DNA from: Eulemur rufifrons
Lineage: Eukaryota > Chordata > Mammalia > Primates > Lemuridae
Length of the DNA stretch: 64,000 nt
Assembly: GCF_041146395.1 (NCBI RefSeq)
Contig: NC_090989.1
Coordinates: 281,758,343-281,822,342 of the forward strand
Direction: 5' to 3'
Part shown: positions 1 through 17,912 of the stretch, piece after piece
How positions within the stretch are numbered: the first letter of the stretch is position 1
How the letters are laid out: each line of letters begins with the position of its first letter
Made by a program: the position numbers and the translations under genes
Notes under the pieces: generated by a model
Told to the model about the DNA's origin: nothing
The model's input: only the letters and a program-made list of their open reading frames with translations
The model's database searches: none

Positions 1-1379
1 TTAACAGTGCTGGTCTCCAGGTGGTGGGATTATACCTATATCATCATATTTATTGAAATTATTTCAGTAAGTATGTAACACTTTGATAGTGAGAAAAAAA
101 TAAGGCTATTGGTAAAATTAAACTGTTCTATAAACTGGCTACTTATGTCATGGGTCTGTATTCTATCTCCCCAACCAGACTCTTCCCCACAGGAAGAGAT
201 CGATGAAAGCACTGGATGAATGAAGGAACCTAAGGCTCTTGAGAAGTGACCCTGTGTGGCCCACAGCAGGTGCTCATAAAGGCTTATGGGTGAGAAATGG
301 CGCTTGCTTCTCGGCCACCTGAGAATGTGAGCAGGGTCACCCCACCATACAGAGGAGAGCAGGCAGGTCTCAGGGTCACAGGAGAAGCCACCAAAGCCAC
401 TTCAGGCTGAAAGAACCCTTCACATAATCTTGCCGGCCCTCACAGGGGAAAACAGAGGCTGGGAGGGATGGAAAGGCTTGCCTGTGGTCACTTACCTGGA
501 AGTGGCTGAGTCAGGGTTTGAGCCAGGGTCTGTCCTCATGTCTGCTGGGCTGGGGGCCAAGTCAAACCCCAGGGCCCTTTCCAGCATGGGGCCCACTGTG
601 GCCCTCAGAACCAGCCAGCAGCTCTAGCCAGACTGAAATGCTGACACTAGCCTCTGGGTATTAATAGCCCCTGTGTGGGCTGGGCTCCTGTGCCCCTCCT
701 GAGGCCACCCCGGGTCACGGCCCCCCCCCCAGGGAGCGTGGGGTGAGGGCCATGGTAGATAGCTGAGCAGACATACCAGGTCCCTGTGGACCAGGGGTCT
801 GAGCTCAAAGGCCCTCATGTCCCCACCCCAGGGACTACTTAGGAGTTGAACCTCTTCTCTTTTCAGCTTCCTGGCTGGAGGCCTTCACCCCCTCAGCCTC
901 AGCTTCCTCATCGGTAAGTGGGGATGACGTCACATGACTTCACGGGAATGCTGGTCATGTGGTGCCCACGAGCTGACGCGCGTGGAGAGCTCGGCACACT
1001 ACCTGGCGTCTGTGCCTCCCACACACGCTCCCACGGGCATTGCACCTGTCCTGAGTCCAGCCTGAGGCAGCTCATGTCATCACTGCTACATCCAGGAGGG
1101 CAGGACAGGATGCAGTCTGGGTCAACCCTGTCTGTGGCCGTGTGGCCTGAATGGAACACTCTGGACGAGAAAGAGGAGGACTGAGGTGGGCCTAGCCAGG
1201 GGGTTTACAAGGAACCCCAGACTGAGGGCTCCTGGGCTCTGGCCTCAACCCAGCCAGGGATAGGGTGGGTCAGACCACTGGGGTGGGTCCTTTTGAAGGG
1301 GACACTTGGCAGGGAAAAGGACTGTGCCTCGTGTGTGTCAAACACAGTCAAATCCGAACCCATCGGGTTAAAGACTCAC

Positions 1380-1520
1380 TATGGCAGAGACCCCACGTTG
1401 GGACTCACACAACCCTAAGAGGTGGGTACTATTATTCCCCTGTTACAGGTGGAAAAACCAAGGCGAAGTGACTTGCTCAAGGTCTCACAGCTAGTTGGTG
1501 GCAGAGCCACAACAGATGGC
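1380..1520 (-). repeat. MIR SINE relic, antisense
   Basis: Reads 'aaccctaagaggtgggtactattattcc', then 'acttgctcaaggtctcacagctagt' and 'gtggcagagcc'. This is the reverse complement of the MIR core (consensus known from memory). Confidence 0.7.
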
Positions 1521-2305
1521 CAAGCCCCATCTATCTGACTTGAGCCTGTGTGCTAGTCCCTTGTGGCCAGGGAACACACACGCCCTCCCCTGGCAGCTTC
1601 CTGGGTGGGCTTCATGACTGGAAGAGAGGCTTCGGCCTCCTGCCTCCACCTGGGCTGGGCAGACAGGCTGTGGGACCCGGAATCGTGACACCAGGGAGTT
1701 CACTTCTGACTGGCTGGTCAGCTTAAGCAGTTTCCCCGCTCGAACCCAGGCCCAGCCAGACATAAAAGGGCTGTGGAGACTTTGGGCTCCCACAGGTCAC
1801 TGGTGCAGGGAGGCCTGCCTCAAATCCCAAAATCTCGCTGGGCACTCTTGGGCTGCCCGCTGGGTTTGCAGCCCCTCCTCCCCGTCACCCCACGCACCAG
1901 CCAGACACCTGCGGGGCAGGCTCTCCCCTGCCTCGGGCTCCCCACCTGCTCCTCCTCCCTGGGGCAAGCCCTCCGTGGCTTCCAGACCAGACCCAGAGCC
2001 CAGCTCTGTGATCATTCGCATGTGTCATTCTTTTAATCCCCACTGAACTGTGAGATTCCGGGGACAGGGATGGAGTTGGTTGTGCTCTGCAGTGTGCCCA
2101 GCTCCTAGCGCAGAGCCAGGTGCTCAGGAACTATTTATGGGTGGCCTGAAGCTGCCGTAGCCCTCCCCCTTTGCAAAATTCTGAGTAACTTCAAGGGGCA
2201 ATCCGTCACCAACCCATTCAGTACCGCTCCCTGTAATGGAAATCACATCTTACAGATTGCCATTTGATTGAACGGTCATGACTGAAGCTGAATTCAAGAC
2301 TGATT

Positions 2306-2362
2306 AAAAAAAAAAAAAACAACAACAACAACAAAAAAAAAAAAGAAAGAAAGAAAAAAAAA
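2306..2362. repeat. A-rich low-complexity tract
   Basis: Long A runs broken by CAA and GAAA units, probably the tail of a decayed retroelement. No body of an element is recognisable beside it. Confidence 0.8.
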
Positions 2363-2665
2363 CCAGCCTGCCAGCTTAGTGAATACTGTCACAGAGGGAG
2401 GAGCTGGGCCTGGTCCCAGGGACCCAAGATGATGCTGTCAGTGACGTTGTTAACTCCATCTGGTGCTCGGAGAGGCCTCTGGCCTGGGCTCCACCGTCCG
2501 GTGCCCGGGACTGGGTCCAAGCTGCCAGGCCGGTGGGGCAGGCAGGCTCGGCTCACAGGGGTCTGCACTGCTCAGAGGGGAGCTGGCAGAAGCAGGGGTA
2601 AGTCCGGGACCACCTCTGCCAAGGTCAGAGGCCAAGGCCACAACAGAGTCCAGAGCAGCAGGAGG

Positions 2666-2684
2666 ACTACATTTCCCAGCATCC
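2666..2684 (+). promoter_or_regulatory. ZNF143/THAP11-type motif
   Basis: ACTACATTTCCCAGCATCC differs little from the ACTACAATTCCCAGCATGC consensus known at many CpG promoters. It lies about 340 bases upstream of the PLPP7 start codon. Confidence 0.55.
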
Positions 2685-2722
2685 CCCAAAGCCGGGGCTG
2701 AGCCATTGGCAGATTTAAATAG

Positions 2723-3571
<849 letters not shown>

Positions 3572-4899
3572 TAATGAGGTTAAGCAGGAAGGTGCCCCAG
3601 AAACGGGCAGGCCTCTCGCAGTGGGAGCCACAGCCAGGGATGCACAGACCGGGGTCTTGCAAACGTGGAGGCCGCGGGAGCCCCGAGGAAGGCCCGCTCT
3701 CCACAGAGGTCACCGCTGCCCAGAGGCAGCTGGAAGGGAGGCTGGGGCCAGAGGCGGTGGCCTCGAGGGAGGTGGTCAGGTGTCTGGTGGACGTCCTGGA
3801 GCGGAGTGTCACAGTTTGACGCCACCCCATGGTTGGGGTCGTCATTACTTCATTGCGCATAGACAGCACTTGTGAGCTGCCCCACGAATCCCCTCCCCCA
3901 TTCAGGGACCCGCAGTCTGCCCGGGGTCCTCCCACAGGACCTGGGGCCCACTCTGGCCTCCCCGAGTCCTTTCCTGCTGCTTCCCCAGTTGTTGGTTTGT
4001 TTTTCCAAAGTCTTTGCCGCCAGCGTCTTTCAAATTAGCACTGCCCTGTGCCAGGTGCCACGTGGGACCCATGTGGAGGCAAGCCATCCCCTTCACCTGG
4101 AGGGGACACCCAGCCCCTGTCCAGCCCACCCTCCAGGCACCTCCAGATGCCCAGGATGCCCCAGGAACCTCTGCTTGCACCCTCGTGCCAGTCCCGCGTT
4201 GATCGCCTTGCCATCCCCAGCGAGGTTATTATTCAGGGGACAGGTCGGGCAGGGGCCTCAGGCAAAGCAAACCTTAACAAGGGGTCTCAGTGCCAAAAGG
4301 CGTGTGGGTTGGACCACTGCGGACTTCAGTCCCAGAGGAAGCCACAGTGAAAACATGCATCTCCCCCTCCGGGGTCAGAGTCCACAGGCCCCAGCTCTGT
4401 GGGTGGGACCTGGGGAGGAGAAACTCCCAGACACTCCCTGCGCGAGATGGCTGGGTCCGCTGCCGCTGGCGTTTTCTTGTTCTTATTGCTGAGTTTTTTA
4501 CACTGCATTACTTGTTATTCTATCCTGAATACATAGTCCCATGAGGCTGTGCCATTTTCATTCCCATTTTACAGATCAGGAAACTGAGGTTCCTATAAAT
4601 AAAGCAACTGGCCAAACCTCAGAGCTTGAGATTTGCACCAGGTTCCCCTGACAGACAGGCCTCTGCTCTTTCCAGGTGCCATGGGCTTGAGAGGGAGGGA
4701 CAGGGCAAGGTGGCCGAGACACTGGGCCAGGGGCTCCCAGGGGCAGAACCTGCTCTCATCTCTGCTGTTGCGCATAGGACCTCCGCCGGGACCCCTGTGC
4801 TGGGAGTCAGTGTGTGCTGTCGGGGGACGGGCCGGGACAGCGTGTGCCTGCTCCTCCCTCCTCTTTCCCCGTGTGACAGTGGAGGTGGAGGCTGGACTT

Positions 4900-5085
4900 T
4901 GTGGAGGGCTCACTGTGTGCCGGGTTTTGTGTGAACCATATCATCACTCTAGTCTTCGCCACGGCCCCTGGAGTATGCGCTGTTATTATTCCCCATTTAA
5001 AGGGGAGGAAACTGAGGCACAGCACGATGACAAGCCCAAGGTCACGCGGCTAGTCCGAGATGGAGCTAGGGTTAGAACTGGAAGC
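4900..5085 (-). repeat. MIR SINE relic, antisense
   Basis: Shows 'gctgttattattccccattt', 'gaggaaactgaggcacag' and 'caaggtcacgcggctagt', the antisense MIR core. Related antisense pieces lie at about 4555-4650 and 5430-5660. Confidence 0.7.
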
Positions 5086-6629
5086 AAGTCTAGCTTTGTT
5101 TTGCATTTTTCAGAGGAGAGGGAGAGGGAGCCGCTTCGGGCTGCTGGCGCTTTGGGCAGGGTGCGGAGCACGGGAGCACGCGGGGCTCAGGTCTCCCCAG
5201 CCACAGGCTCCAGACAGGGGCGAGCCCCGTAGGAGGGGTGCAAGCAAGCTGCCCCTCCGCAAACATTTAAAAGTTTGCAACCCAGTTGTTAAGATGAGGT
5301 TTCTGGGTCTCCCAGCAACCAGCTGCTGTGGGCACAAAGGTATTTGCTCCATAGGTAAAGAACAAGACTTGAGATGCCTCCTTTCTTAAATTAAAGAATA
5401 CAGTAGCTATTTAAATCTTTAAAAACATCATCTATTGAGCTTCATTATGTACCAAATACTATGCCATGAGTGACCTGTGTTTTATGATGTAAAAAAGATC
5501 TTGATGAATTTCAAGGTCAATAGTAATATGCCCATTGTACAGATGAGTGAACTGAGACTCAGAAGCATCAAGCGACTTGCCTTCCCACACAGCCGTTAAG
5601 TGGCAGGTCCCAGAACCAAATCCAAGGCCTTCTGACTGCAAACCCCACGCCTGCCCCCGCACCGTGGGCCTGCAGGTCGGCTGTCTCACCCAGGTGTTTG
5701 CTGCACTCCTGAGCCTGTGTGCATTGAGCAGGAGGCGTGTCTGGGGGGAGGTTTTCCATCTTTGCATTCAGGTGCCGAGACCATGGAGAGATCTGGGCCT
5801 GGTGCAAAGCGGCCACTCAGCACTGGCCACTCAGAGCAGGCAGGATGGGCCTGGAGTCCCCAGGGGTCACTTCATGAGGATGCCGGTCCAGCCCCTGAGC
5901 TGGGAGAGAGAAACCTGCAGCAAATAGCCAAGGCGGGCTGTGATCCGCTCTGGCCTGCCCTGCCAGGGGGAGCTGTCCACACCGTGGGAGAACAGAGTCC
6001 CCGTGAGCAGCACCTGCAGGGTCCCACCTGCCCTTGAGTCCTTGGAGGGCCTGGGGCCTGGGGCACATGTCCACCCTGGACACAGGCACTGGGGTTGCAC
6101 TGGGCTTTGTCCAGGTCCCTGCTCTAACCCTCACTTGCTGTGTGAACTTGGTCAAGTCAGTTCCTGTCTCTGAACCTCAGTTCCTTCATCCGTGCAGGGG
6201 GGCTCCAGGTCTGCGGTGGGGATTCGCAGGGAGCTGGCAAAGCACTTGGCAGAGCAGGTGGCACGTGCCCGGGGGTGGCTGACACCTCTGTTGTGGGAAC
6301 TGCAGGGCCCAGCAAGGTGAGGGAGCCCTGCCCAGCCCCGCCTGCCCACTCACAGCCCCAGGTGTCTAGCCAACTCCCAGGGCAGTCCCTGGGCAGGGAG
6401 CAAAGCCTCCAAGCATCTAGCTGGGACCCAGCGTCCCCTGGGTCCTGAAGGAGCAGACATGGGAGCCTTAGGCGATGAGCGCTCCAGCTACTAGGCTGGC
6501 AAGGATCCCAGCTGGGCCAGGAGAAGTTCTCTGCATCCTCCCTGCTCGGCAGGCGGCCGTGTGCCCGCTCTGCTCTCCCTGCCCCCAGTGCACACTGGCA
6601 AGACTCTGGAAGCCTCAGGGCCAGAGGGT

Positions 6630-6825
6630 CTTAGCAGCTGGCAAAAGCCTGGACTCCAGAGGGAGCTTCACCTGGGGGCAAATTCCAGCCCTGCTGTGGG
6701 ACCTCAAGTGATTTTGCCTCTCTGGACCTCAGTTTCTTCATCTGTCAAATGGGTTATTGGGACACTTCACTGAAGAATTACACAGAAAGTACCTGGCACT
6801 TGCTAATGGTGGTTAACACTTGTGA
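6630..6825 (+). repeat. MIR SINE relic, sense
   Basis: Contains 'gggacctcaagtgattttgcctctctggacctcagtttcttcatctg' in pieces matching the sense MIR core. It is followed by an imperfect (ATC)n run at about 6830-6862. A second sense piece is at about 6120-6260. Confidence 0.75.
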
Positions 6826-7124
6826 AACAATGATCATCACCACCATCATCATCATCACTGCCATCATTATCAGAAGTCCCAGGTCCCCTCCAAGCTCTTC
6901 ACACCTCAAGACGACCCTGTGCCCCGCCTTGTCCCTCCCCTGCAGCACCCAGCTTGATGACCTCAAAGGGAGCCAGGTGGCAGGTGAGCAGGCCCATCCT
7001 GGCTCCCTCTCAGGCCTGCCTTGTGCCAGAAAATGGCCCTGGGTCTTGTGGTCTCGACCTACGTCCTCTATAAAAGTATCTTTGAGATTTTCCTGAATAC
7101 TAAAACTATACATTTTTGTATGTC

Positions 7125-7493
<369 letters not shown>

Positions 7494-7940
7494 ATGTGTC
7501 CCATAGTATGTGTCAGAATTCCCTTACTTGTTAAGGCGGAATAATGTTCCATTGTATGGATGGACCACATTTTGTTTATCCATTCATCTGCCGTTGGATA
7601 CTTGGGTTGTTTCCACCTTTCGGCTGCTGTGACCGTCAGTGTGCATGTACCTGTTCTGTTGGTTGTATCCTCGGGAGTGAAATGGCTGGGTCACAGGGGA
7701 TAATAGTTCTGTGTTTCATTGCGGAACCACATACCATTTTCCACAGAGGCTGCACCATTTTACATTCCTCCAGCAACGCCAAGGGTTCCCTTATGTCTAC
7801 ATCCTTGCCAACATTTATTATTATCTGGTTTTTTAAAAATCATAGCCATCCCAATGGGTGGGAAGTGGTATCTCATTGTGGTTTTCATTTTCATTTCCGT
7901 AATGATTAGTGACGTTGAGCACCTTTTCACTATACAGCCT
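7494..7940 (-). repeat. L1M 3' fragment, antisense
   Basis: Antisense L1M sequence: 'ataatgttccattgtatgga', 'tttgtttatccattcatctg', 'aggctgcaccattttacatt', 'tggtatctcattgtggtttt'. Boundaries are approximate. Another diverged repeat of unknown family, with the theme 'taacctctgttgcggtctgg', follows to about 8100. Confidence 0.75.
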
Positions 7941-8900
7941 TATAGTAAGGAAAATTTCCTACCCTGCAAGGGTGAAGAAAGTGAGCGTCTGCCTTAAATC
8001 CTCCGCCCAGGAATAACCTCTGTTGCGGTCTGGGTCGCGTCCTCCGGACTTTTCCCTGCGCACATACTGACATACCGTGTGCTTCCCCTGTCGTGTTTCT
8101 GCCGCGCGCCTCGTGCTCCCGGCTGCACCTCCCTTTCCCTGGTCCCCCAGGGCCCTCACAGCAGCCACAAGGGGTCAGCTGTCCAGATAATCTGCTCCGG
8201 CAGCTCTGCCATCCCCTGCCCACTTGGCTCTTGCTCTCAGGGACAACTTAGGTGACAACCTTTCCACGAGGCTCGTGTGACCTGTCCCTAATTGAGGGAT
8301 ATTTAGGCTGATCCCAAATCTTCGCTGTCAGATGTGCTCCTGCTGGAGACACACACTGGCCCCTCAGAGTGGGGCATCCCCACGGTGACCCGCTTCACCT
8401 CCTGTCACCTTAGCGGGGCTCAGCGTACCAGTTGGTCCCTCAGGGAGGCCTTTGATCACCCCCAGACCAGGTCAGGGCCCCGCACACACTGCCCTGGCAG
8501 CCCCCCTCGCAGCTGGCACGCGGGAACAGGATAACTAGTCCTGCCAACGGGAAGGGTCTGGGTCACACCGTCCACCCCCACACCAGTCACCTCATTGCCC
8601 TGGTGCCCTCTCCCGTCAGGGCCTGGCGCTCAGCTGAGTGAGTAGACGTTCCATTGCACTGGACACTGAGGACCCCGATTTCCTTGCACCCCAGCAGTCT
8701 TCACAGAGCGGGGAGCTAGCTTTAGTGTGTGAATGCCTCGGGTGAGAAAAGGGAGGTTCCGTGAATTACATTTGCTCAGAATCACTCAGGCTGGGAGAGT
8801 TGGCAACAAGCCAGGATCCACAGGTCAGGTCCCCGGGCACTGAGGGTCTGGGGAGCAGGGGCTGCGTGGTCAGGAGAGATGCCGGGCGCTTGCGCGCATG
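7941..8900. other. PLPP7 intron segment, no gene seen
   Basis: GC-rich, mostly unique sequence with a diverged repeat in the first 150 bases. No splice-bounded frame or RNA gene is recognised. Confidence 0.6.
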
Positions 8901-8902
8901 GG

Positions 8903-8903
<1 letters not shown>

Positions 8904-8933
<30 letters not shown>

Positions 8934-8958
8934 AACACACACACACACACACACACGC
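8904..8958. repeat. (GC)n then (CA)n microsatellite
   Basis: GCGCGCGCG is followed by about 24 CA/AC units with one slip (ACAACAC in the middle) and closes with GCGTGC. It is a purine-pyrimidine alternation over the whole tract. Confidence 0.95.
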
Positions 8959-9099
8959 GTGCACTGCACTCAGGCCAGCTGAGCAGAGGGCCCGATACCA
9001 AAGGACCGGCACGTTCCTGCCTCCCTCGGGGTTTCCCTTCAACCCAAGCTCTCTGCTCGCTGAATGCTCCCCAAGGGCTGTGTCCTTCCGAGACGCTGC

Positions 9100-9385
9100 T
9101 CTGGTTTTTTAAATAATTTTTATGTGTGTGATAACATATATGTAACATAAAATGTACCATTTTAAAGTGTACATTCAGGGGTATTCAGTACATTCACACC
9201 ATTGTGCAGCTGTCGACACCATCCAACTCCAGAACTTTTCCATCTTCCCAAACTGAAACTCCGTCCCCATGAAACACATACTCCCTGCCTCCCCCAGCGC
9301 CCGGCAGCCTCCCTTCCCCTTTGTCTCTATGAATTTGGCTACCCTAGGGACCTTGTGTGAGTGGAATGTTTGTCCTTTTGTAAAA
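9100..9385 (-). repeat. L1M 3' fragment, antisense
   Basis: 'catataatgtaccattttaa'-type wording, 'gggtattcagtacattcaca' and 'aactgaaactccgtccccat' are typical of the antisense L1M tail. The same segment recurs at 24640, 46633 and 62659. Confidence 0.7.
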
Positions 9386-11500
9386 ATAACATTTAAAAAA
9401 AAGTGCACAAACAATGCATGTTCCTAGTAAGAAAGATTTTAAGTGCAGAATTACAAAAAGACAATAAGAATCACTCATAATCCTCCTACCCGGCGAGAAG
9501 CTCTGTTAACATTTAGTGCAGTACCTTCCAGACTTTTTTCTCTGCATGTAGACACATTTACTCATGTCCGTACCTTACTCTACAAAGATGCCCTCCCACT
9601 GGGAACCCTGTTTCGGAACCGACCTTTGCCCCTTGGCGGCCCGCAGCTCTCCCCGGCTGTGAGTGCGCATGGCCTCCTCAGCCGCAGTGGCCGCAGGGCG
9701 CTCCGTTGTCTGGTCGCGGCCACAACGTGTCCCATCTGTCTCCTACTGAAGGGCACCGGCTTATTTCACATTTTTCAGTGTTATAAATAATGCTGCAGGG
9801 GACAGCCTTGACCACGAATCGTGCTGCATGTCCCTAATTACTTCCCAAGGAGATATTCCTGCAGAGGGAATCGCTGAGTCAAAGGGCGACGCGGTGAGGA
9901 CCTCTGATGCTGAAGCCAGGTGCCCTTCGGAGGGTTTAGGCCCCTTCGCACTCCCCTCGGCAGGATTCGCCAGGTCCCAACCTCCCGGAAGCCGGAATGG
10001 GGGATTAGGAGCAGGGTCGACCCCCAGGCCAGGAGCGCTGGGACCCCTCGTCACAGCCCCAGCCAGCAGGGGACGCCACCCACACCTGTCCCTTCACCAG
10101 CCAACAGGAGCCCCACGAAGCCCCGTCTTTCACCTGAGCCCACCGCTTCCCACCCCACCCCAGCCCTGGTCCCCCGCAGTCCTGCCCTGCTGCTGAGCTG
10201 GCCCCACAGAGCGTGTCCTCAGGGGCAAAGCAGTCCAAACCCAAAAGGGGTCCACGAGGTCATCCCGCACCCCGCCCCCCGCACCCCGCCCCGACGCACA
10301 CAGCAGACGGTGTTAGGAGGAGCTGACTCCACGTCCTCCCGGACAGCAGCTCTTTTCGGAGACGGCCTTGGCTCCTGTCCTGCCTTTATGCGCCAGCACT
10401 CTGGCTCCTTGGCCACCATGCCACCGCGGGCCCTGAGATGGGGAGAAGGGTGGGCCCCGAGGCAGGGCCTTGCCACCCCCTGAGGCCTTGGGAACAGCTG
10501 TGCTTCCTGGGGGAGGTGCAGGTGTCTCAGCCCCACCCCCGAGAGGGTCCGAGGGTGGGAGTTGTCGGGGCGCGAGGGCGTGAGGGTGGTCAGGCCGAGC
10601 CCTGACATCTTCCTGCAGGTTCCCGGGCGCCGTTTACGGAGCACTTGCTGCACGCAGCCCTCAGAGCAGGCTTCTCGCCAACCCCCTGACATCACTGAGG
10701 GGAAGGATGTGCCAAGGTCATGCGGTTCACAAGTGGCCGACCTTGAGGCGGGTCTCAAGTGGACCCTGAGTGCGTAGACTCCACCCTGGTGACCGCAGCG
10801 AGGGGAGGCCGTGGAGGTTGGGTGACTGGCCCAGACCCACAGCAGGGCTGGCTCTCACCCCTGAGCCTCCTGCCAGGTGGACCTTCCCCTCTCAGGGGTC
10901 CCCCTGCCCCCCGTCCGAGCCGAGGACGGGATGCAGGTCAGCAGACTTGATGGGGCCGGGCGGCAGGGCTCACGGAGCCCTGAGTGATGGCGCCATTTGC
11001 TTCTATTTCTGGGCACCAGACGATGTGCTGACGGTGCCATAATCACAGTCACACCAGGGCAGCCGTGCTGGAGGAGGGGACAGGCCCTGCAGGAGGGGCA
11101 GTAGGCCCAGGAGGCCGTGGGCTCTGCTGGGGTCTATCCTGAGGCTTGAGTACGACGGCGCCACTGCCTCTTCCGTTTATAGCTCCCAAGACCAGCGGCT
11201 GCGGCGTGGTGGGCCACAGGCTGGTCACAGCTGGGACAAAGTAACTCTCTAACGATTTGTTCACTGCCCACCCCCTTCTCAGCCACATGGGACCCCCGCC
11301 AGCCGAGCTCACCAGCCCCAGGCCTGGCACGTGCCTGGCAGGCCCAAGAACCGGTGGCCGAGTGAATGAATGAACCAGGCACCAGTCCTCTTGGGGCACA
11401 GGGCAGAAAGGGGCAGAGTCTGCACCTCACTGTGGCCTCGAGAGGTGGAAGCAGCCAGAAATAGCAGCGGCTTCCCAAGGGCTCAGATATGGCGGGAGGG
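9386..11500. other. PLPP7 intron segment, no gene seen
   Basis: Starts with a diverged interspersed repeat ('aatcctcctacccggcgagaagctctgttaac' in pieces, to about 9800), then GC-rich unique sequence. The open frames on both strands are what GC-rich DNA gives by chance. Confidence 0.55.
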
Positions 11501-11519
11501 GGTCTTACTTTCTGCTCCT

Positions 11520-11853
11520 ACAGCAGAAGGCCACAGACAGGGCGATTTGCAAAGAATAGCGGTCTGTTTGGGCCACTGTCCTGGAGGCTGGGAAGTCTGA
11601 GATCGAGGGACCTTCAGCCACGTCATTGCACGATAGAAGGCGTCACAGGGCAAGACCTTGCAGGAGAGATCGGAGGGTGGGGAGGTGGGGAGAGAGTAGG
11701 GGCTGGACTCATCTCCCCTCAGGAGCCCCCTCCCTCAACAACGCCACTAATTGGCGCGAGGGCAGAGCCCCCAGGACGCACCTCCCAACACTGCTGCCTG
11801 GGGGATTGAGTTCCCAACACGTGAACTGCGGGGGACACGTTCAGACCATAGCG
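11520..11853 (-). repeat. MaLR-type solo LTR, antisense
   Basis: Ends 'cctcccaacactgctgcctg...ggacacgttcagaccatagcg', which is the reverse complement of the TGCTATGGTTTGAATGTGTCC start of MST/MLT LTRs. The body shows 'cactgtcctggaggctggga'. No internal retroviral sequence is attached. Confidence 0.7.
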
Positions 11854-15885
<4,032 letters not shown>

Positions 15886-17690
15886 ACCGCCTGCCGCAGC
15901 TCCGGGACTGGGTGGCCTGAGGAGGCAGGGTTGGCGGCGGGTGGCGGGGCCGACCCTGGCGGCCCAGGGGTGGAGCCAGCCACCCCCACCCCGTCTTCCC
16001 ATCTTGGCTGCAGGCTGGTGACCCAAGGCCGGCCCGCCCCGTGACTGTGACCGGCCTGTGCCATAGCACCAGGCCTCTTGCTCGAGTCTCCTCTCTGGGC
16101 GGGCCGGGACCCACCGGTGGGGACAGCCCGATTTAGCTTCTGCTCTGGAGATAACCGTCCGGAATCGAGATGCTGGGAGGGGCCGAGCCGTGTCTTGTCC
16201 TTTCATCGTCATGACTATTGAGTTTTTGGCTGTGCCCATCACACCACAGCACGATGCCAACTCACCCCACCTACCGCCTGGCGCAGGTGCCGTGGCCGTC
16301 AGCTTAAGGCAGCACTTTCCAAAGGGGGCCCTGCAGGACACCGGCCTGCAAGATGCTTGGGGCGGGGGAGGGTTTTGTGGTCCAGTAAGTTTGGGAAGTG
16401 CTCACACTCTGCCCCCATTTTGGACATTGACAAGGGCCGTTGTTGCCATAAAGACTCTGATAAGTTCCATAGAAAAGCTTCTTGCTGAGCCTCGTTCAAC
16501 CCATGTTTCCTAAACTTACTTGACCACAGAACCCTTTTCTTAAGGAACCTACCAGCCCCCAAGGAACCACTGTTTCCTCAAGCGCATTTTGGGAGCTGCT
16601 GCCCAGGAGCCAAAGGGCCTGCGTGTGAGCCGGCCTCTCCCAGCACCCGGCCCAGGGCCTGCGGAGACCAGGTGCACACGCCACAGCCCGTGGGCGTCGG
16701 TGCGGTTTTGGCCCTCAGAGGCCGGACTCCATGTGACCTAATAGGTCGTTTCCAAGTCAACTGTTCATGGATGTGCGTTTCATGGGACAATACAGGTGAC
16801 ATGCAAATGGACCCTCTCCTGTGCGGTTCTTCCCTTATGTGACGCAGTGGCTCCTGGCAGGGTGGCGCTCCCAACAGGAGGGCCTCTGTCAACACGGTGG
16901 GGACTGATCTCTCTGGCCCAGACAGCACCACGGTGCTGGCGGTCAGGGGGCAGTGTGCACGGGCTGGCTGGTCCCTTATCCCTGAGGTCACTGTCTGATG
17001 CCCTCCCAGCCCCCAGGCTGGGCACTGGCTGTTCCACCCAGGCCTGGGCAGTGGGCTGGTTGGGAAGCCCTCACCTTGGTGGTGACCGGCCATAAGCCTC
17101 TCACTCCAGCCTCAAGCCCTCCCAGAGCCCCTCCCCACTCCTGGCCCACTGGTCCCTGTCCCCCGGGAAGTGGACCAGTGACCAGGCAAACACAGCCCAG
17201 CCTGACGAGAGCTGCAGTGAGAGACGTGTGGGACAGAGAGCTCAGAAACGAGGCCCCTGAGCCCAGCCCAGGGCGGCAGGGCAGGGGACCGGGAGGGGAG
17301 TCCAATGGAGATGGAGGGAAAGGGTGGAGTGAGCAGGGAAGGAGGGGGAGGAGGACCTTGGCAGAGGGAGGAGAGGGTGTGAGCCAGGAGGGCCACCGTG
17401 GCCTGTCCCGGATCCGCAGGAAGCTCAGGCAGAGGCCCGGAGCTCCCCGAGCCAACACGTTGTGTGTGAGCGCTCGGCCACAGCTCACAGCAGCCCTCTG
17501 ACGAGGGGTGATCAACGAGCCCATTTCACAGATGAGAAAACCGAGGCCCTGAGAGGGCAGGTAACTTGCCCAAGGTTGCCCAGCCAGGAGGCAGCACAGT
17601 GGGGCGTGACCCCATCTGTGTGGGGTGACCAGAAATCCTCAGTGTTCCTGGGCTGTGTAACTCGGCTGTCTGCCTCAGACGTCACATGGC
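15886..17690 (+). other. PLPP7: PLPP7 3' UTR and downstream flank, end not located
   Basis: The 3' UTR must begin at 15886. I did not spot a canonical AATAAA or ATTAAA in the following 1.8 kb. AATACA at about 16792 is a weak variant only, so the cleavage site stays open. The sequence is GC-rich and unique, with an antisense MIR relic near 17455-17600 ('cccatttcacagatgagaaaaccgaggccctg' in pieces). Confidence 0.5.
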
Positions 17691-17694
17691 CTTC

Positions 17695-17912
17695 TCCCTG
17701 TGTCTGTGTCTGTCCCCCTGTCTGTGTGTCCCCTTCTCACAACAACAGGGTACTGGCTTCGTATGACCCTACACCAGGACAACCTCATCGTAACTTACAT
17801 CTCGGTCACATCTACAGAGACCCTATTTCCAAATAAGGTCACATCCTCGGGTGCTGGGAGTCAGGACACCAACATATCTTTTTGGGGGGAGGGGACATAT
17901 TTCAACTCATGA
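17695..17912 (-). repeat. MLT1-type LTR fragment, antisense
   Basis: 'acaacagggtactggcttcg', 'ccctatttccaaataaggtc', 'acatcctcgggtgctgggag' and 'ccaacatatctttttggggg' are reverse-complement MLT1 (ERVL-MaLR LTR) wording. No internal region. Confidence 0.7.

Larger units (their letters stand above)
1..2650. other. Intergenic DNA upstream of PLPP7
   Basis: No supported gene. Moderately GC-rich unique sequence with an antisense MIR relic around 1380-1520 (annotated separately), a C10-type run near 721-730, and an A-rich low-complexity stretch at about 2306-2362 that looks like the decayed tail of a retroelement. Short open frames on both strands have no recognisable product and no splice context. 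In human the next gene on this side is FAM78A, transcribed away; none of it was recognised here. Confidence 0.6.
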
